64,000 nucleotides of DNA from Terrimonas sp. (GTDB lineage: Bacteria > Bacteroidota > Bacteroidia > Chitinophagales > Chitinophagaceae): contig WGMO01000021.1 in NCBI GenBank assembly GCA_016125075.1, positions 39,325-103,324 of the forward strand. Reading direction: 5' to 3'. A model generated the notes under the pieces. It was not told the origin of the DNA. It was given only the letters and a program-made list of their open reading frames with translations, and did no database searches. Shown here piece after piece: positions 61,530 through 64,000 of the stretch. The number at the start of each line of letters is the position of its first letter. Position 1 is the first letter of the stretch. The position numbers were made by a program, and so were the translations under genes.

Positions 61530-63173
61530 ATGCAGTTCCCGATTATAAAATATTATCTTTTTATTATATGCACGGCGCTGATGTGTATGGGCTGCTATTC
61601 CGACCTCAAAAGATCAGCCAATATCTTTCACTATAATGAACAAACGGGTATTGCCTCCCTGGATCCTGCTTTTGCAAAAAACCAGTCAATCATGTGGCCT
61701 GTTCATCAAATCTTCAATACCCTGGTGCAGACCGATGACAGCCTGAATATTATTCCTTCCCTGGCAAAGTCCTGGAGTGTAACGGATGATAAACTCATTT
61801 ATACATTTATTATCAGGGGAGATGTTTTTTTTCATGATGATCCCTGCTTTGCCGGAGGGAAAGGTAGAAAATTAACAGCCTATGATGTTGCATACAGCCT
61901 GCAACGGATCATGGACCCAAAACTGGCCAGCCCGGGATCCTGGATATTCAACAGGAGAGTCGATTCGGCCAGGGCCTTTACCGCTGTTGATGATACTACA
62001 TTCCGGATTAAACTCCTGCAACCTTTTTCTCCTTTGCCGGGGGTTTTGTCCATGCAATATTGTTCGGTGGTTCCCCGCGAAGCAGTTGAAAGGTATGGTG
62101 ATGATTTCCGGCGTCACCCGGTCGGGACAGGCCCCTTTCAATTTGTGGTATGGGAAGAAGGGCTTGCATTGATTTTGAAAAAAAACCCGCATTATTTTGA
62201 AAAGGATAAAGAGGGGAGGCGCCTGCCCTACCTGGATGGTATCAAAATAACATTTCTAGACAGTAAAGCCACAGAGTTTTTGTTATTCCGGCAGGGGCAA
62301 CTGGATTTTATCAATGATGTTGATGTGTCCTTTAAAGATGAGGTACTGACAAAAAGAGGTACGCTCAGAAAAGAATGGGAAAATAAGATCCAGCTACAAA
62401 CACATGCCTATCTCAATACCGAATACCTGGGCATACTGGTTGACAGCGCAAATGAACGGGTGCGGCAATCCCCGTTGCGGTTTAAAAAGATCAGGCAGGC
62501 GATCAATTATGGATTTGACCGTCGCAAAATGATCCTTTACCTGCGTAATTCTTTGGGAACACCTGCAGAGTCGGGATTTATCCCCCTGGGGCTGCCTTCT
62601 TTCGATTCCAGTATCGTGAAAGGGTATCATTATGATCCGGCAAAAACAAAAACGCTGTTGCAGGAAGCCGGCTTCCCCGATGGACAAAACCTGCCGGAAA
62701 TAAAATTACTGACAATTGCCATCTATGCCGATATGGCCGGATTTATTGCCAAACAACTGGAAGAATCGGGTATTCATGTACAGGTTGAAGTTGTACAGAA
62801 ATCTCTTTTGCTGGAAATGACTTCTACGTCCAAAGCCATGTTTTTCCGGGGTAGCTGGATCGCCGATTACCCGGATGCAGAAAATTACCTGTCTGTTTTT
62901 TATTCAAAAAATCCGGCCCCTCCCAATTATACGCGTTATAACAACCCCAATTTTGATCGCCTGCTGGAAAAGGCATTACAGGAAAATAATGACACGATTC
63001 GCGTGCAATTATACCGCGAAGCCGACCAGCTTATGATCAATGATGCTCCCGTGGTTCCGCTTTGGTATGATAAGGTTGTTCGCATGGTGCAGCCAAACAT
63101 TCGTGGGTTTCGACCCAATAGTTTGAACCTGCTGGAGTTGAGAACAACCCGTTTCGAAGGAAAAATTCAATAA
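61530..63173 (+). CDS. OppA-like extracellular solute-binding lipoprotein (SBP_bac_5)
   Basis: This 547-residue protein has a lipoprotein signal (lipobox MCMGC, Cys about residue 22) and the family 5 solute-binding fold: FHYNEQTGIASLDPAFAKNQ at the start, LTAYDVAYSLQRIMDP, RHPVGTGPFQFVVWEEG and LRFKKIRQAINYGFDRRKM. It would bind peptides or similar oligomers in the periplasm. No ABC permease or ATPase gene is adjacent. With the divergent M1 peptidase it may form a peptide-scavenging pair. Divergent starts are 45 bases apart. Confidence 0.92.
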   Translation: MQFPIIKYYLFIICTALMCMGCYSDLKRSANIFHYNEQTGIASLDPAFAKNQSIMWPVHQIFNTLVQTDDSLNIIPSLAKSWSVTDDKLIYTFIIRGDVFFHDDPCFAGGKGRKLTAYDVAYSLQRIMDPKLASPGSWIFNRRVDSARAFTAVDDTTFRIKLLQPFSPLPGVLSMQYCSVVPREAVERYGDDFRRHPVGTGPFQFVVWEEGLALILKKNPHYFEKDKEGRRLPYLDGIKITFLDSKATEFLLFRQGQLDFINDVDVSFKDEVLTKRGTLRKEWENKIQLQTHAYLNTEYLGILVDSANERVRQSPLRFKKIRQAINYGFDRRKMILYLRNSLGTPAESGFIPLGLPSFDSSIVKGYHYDPAKTKTLLQEAGFPDGQNLPEIKLLTIAIYADMAGFIAKQLEESGIHVQVEVVQKSLLLEMTSTSKAMFFRGSWIADYPDAENYLSVFYSKNPAPPNYTRYNNPNFDRLLEKALQENNDTIRVQLYREADQLMINDAPVVPLWYDKVVRMVQPNIRGFRPNSLNLLELRTTRFEGKIQ

Positions 63174-63282
63174 TTTTTTCATTTCTATCACTTTGTTTTC
63201 CATCTATTTACGATTGACAGCATAAATACTTCGTAAAATTCCCTTGCAAGAGCGGTTTCAACTTTTTAAGTTTACAACCGAT

Positions 63283-63400
63283 TTTAATACTTCCATATCC
63301 TTCCCGAAAGATCAGCTGAATTCCAATTATCCTGATGTAAAGACCTCCAAGCATTATCCTGTTAAGAACCATTCGTCAATAAATCTGTAACCTAAAAAAA
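63283..63400 (+). repeat. Degenerate short direct repeats, upstream array
   Basis: Two adjacent units of 24-25 bases share the pattern TCCAA..ATTATCCTG.TGTAAAGACC and TCCAAGCATTATCCTGTTAAGAACC. The surrounding 233-base gap after the OppA gene is otherwise featureless. They resemble, loosely, the units in the array at 63665-63830. Confidence 0.3.
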
Positions 63401-63406
63401 CGTACT

Positions 63407-63643
63407 ATGAAAACGAATGGTATTCGTTCATCTCAGAAAAGGGGCGCTTTGCAGCTGTTCTCTTTATTCCTCATCATCATATTGTTTCGGGGCGACACAA
63501 AAATTCAACAGCAGGACCAGGGCAAATATGTCATCAGTGACTTGCCTGCGGAATTCAGTGCTTCGGCTGACTCCTGGTGTTATGCAGTACCATTTCAGGG
63601 GCATCAAAGCCTGTCCGCTTTGAAGATTGTCGTGATCCGGTAA
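63407..63643 (+). CDS. Doubtful small protein with one hydrophobic segment
   Basis: A 78-codon frame starts at ATG 63407. It has a basic start, a hydrophobic stretch (FSLFLIIILF, residues 18-27) that could be a signal anchor, then a polar tail (QQQDQGKYVISDLP) and no recognisable domain. No promoter box is evident. It lies between two runs of degenerate repeats. It may be a real small secreted protein, a remnant of a longer gene, or chance. Confidence 0.3.
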   Translation: MKTNGIRSSQKRGALQLFSLFLIIILFRGDTKIQQQDQGKYVISDLPAEFSASADSWCYAVPFQGHQSLSALKIVVIR

Positions 63644-63664
63644 AGTATCTATAGTTTAAGTTAA

Positions 63665-63830
63665 CATCCATTGCCTTGTAAAACCATCCAGTTCCTTAGA
63701 AAAATGATACCTTAAAAGAAAATCCAGATCCTTGTATCCAAATGCTATGTAAAACCAACTGTCCTTTTACCTGTGAAAACCAACACCAAGATCCCGGGAA
63801 AGCCATCAGATTTTGTAACCTAAAATGTGT
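63665..63830 (+). repeat. Degenerate short direct repeats, downstream array
   Basis: Seven or so irregular units of 16-28 bases recur with a loose pattern (ATCCA..TCCTTGTAAAACC, ATCCAGTTCCTTAG, ATCCAGATCCTTGTATCC, CTATGTAAAACC, CCTGTGAAAACC). The repeats are too diverged and irregular to be a CRISPR. No gene is visible in 63644-63955. Confidence 0.35.
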
Positions 63831-63862
63831 AAACGCATGATTTGAATGCTACCCAAAACAAA

Positions 63863-63892
63863 GAGGCTGTCCAAAAAGGATGGCCTTTTTTC
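63863..63892 (+). terminator. Terminator-like hairpin near the right edge
   Basis: GGCTGTCC (63865-63872) pairs with GGATGGCC (63878-63885) with two G-U pairs and an AAAAA loop, followed by TTTTTT. It is 220 bases after the doubtful small gene, so what it terminates is unclear. Confidence 0.5.
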
Positions 63893-64000
63893 ATTAAAAG
63901 GGCAGTATTTGGTTTTTGACCATTTAAAAAAATGAGTTTTGGTACTGTAGTTATATGGATGTTATAGGAAGCTTATTTGCCGAACCACCGCGTTTTTCTA

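Noticed and set aside
63665..63830. Possible CRISPR array
   Set aside because: Units vary in length (16-28 bases) and sequence, there are no constant repeats with unique spacers, and no cas gene is present.
63862..64000. End of an insertion sequence with a gene start (ATG at 63956, open to the edge)
   Set aside because: GAGGCTGTCCAAAAAG resembles terminal repeats of some insertion sequences, but it is better explained as a terminator hairpin. The 15 open codons after 63956 are too few to support a gene.

Overview
The window comes from a member of the Bacteroidota, most likely Chitinophagaceae or a close relative. Several signs agree on this. Many genes are preceded by the phylum's sigma-70 promoter (TTTG, about 19 bases, TAnnTTTG) and lack Shine-Dalgarno sequences. 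Two very large secreted proteins end in type IX secretion sorting domains (one gliding-motility type, one type A). The menaquinone genes belong to the futalosine route (mqnA, mqnE). The DAHP synthase carries a C-terminal chorismate mutase, and OmpA, HU-like and lipoprotein types are those usual in this phylum. Gene density is high, most genes are housekeeping, and no intact mobile element, CRISPR array or phage is visible.

Layout. 1-5.7 kb: start of an RluA-type pseudouridine synthase, lipB, a secreted hypothetical protein, a PLP desulfhydrase/deaminase, a nucleotidyltransferase, then an ECF sigma factor overlapping a membrane protein that joins an anti-sigma-like cytosolic part to a periplasmic trypsin-like protease. 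5.8-7.5 kb: a DEAD-box RNA helicase with a DbpA-type RNA-binding tail. 7.5-17 kb: the aromatic amino acid operon (pheA, aminotransferase, tyrA, DAHP synthase-chorismate mutase, aroB, aroA, a sulfatase, aroC, DUF952). 17-24.8 kb: cell-wall enzymes (VanX-like dipeptidase, L,D-transpeptidase, RlpA), an OmpA protein with four thrombospondin-3 repeats, an ABC permease, prfC and a GNAT acetyltransferase. 24.8-30.9 kb: a 1297-residue T9SS surface protein, purB and mqnA. 30.9-39 kb: a surface-glycan cluster with four glycosyltransferases, two methyltransferases and a YfhO membrane protein. 39-48.5 kb: a queuosine-precursor transporter, NUDIX, corA, dapF, a nucleoside phosphorylase, tRNA-Cys, two HU-like proteins, an FKBP isomerase, serine dehydratase and mqnE. 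48.6-63.2 kb: a T9SS M43 metalloprotease, a CNT nucleoside transporter, trxA, dnaE, an NlpC/P60 lipoprotein, a flippase, an M1 peptidase and an OppA-like lipoprotein. The last 0.8 kb is mostly non-coding, with degenerate short repeats around one doubtful small gene.

The main discovery is the control region at 7516-7710, in front of pheA. A Bacteroidota promoter starts a transcript only a few bases before a 31-codon leader peptide in which 11 of 12 consecutive residues (7-18) are Tyr, Phe or Trp. The leader is followed by a strong intrinsic terminator (7673-7710) that abuts the pheA start codon. A 19-base-pair alternative hairpin (7615-7634 with 7662-7683) takes in the left arm of the terminator and places the leader stop codon in its loop. 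This is a complete, readable ribosome-mediated attenuator for aromatic amino acids. It would set expression of the whole operon according to charged tRNA-Tyr, -Phe and -Trp. A second promoter-like site (10641-10648) could let the common (shikimate) half of the operon partly escape. The chorismate made by this operon is also the substrate of MqnA, encoded 14 kb downstream.
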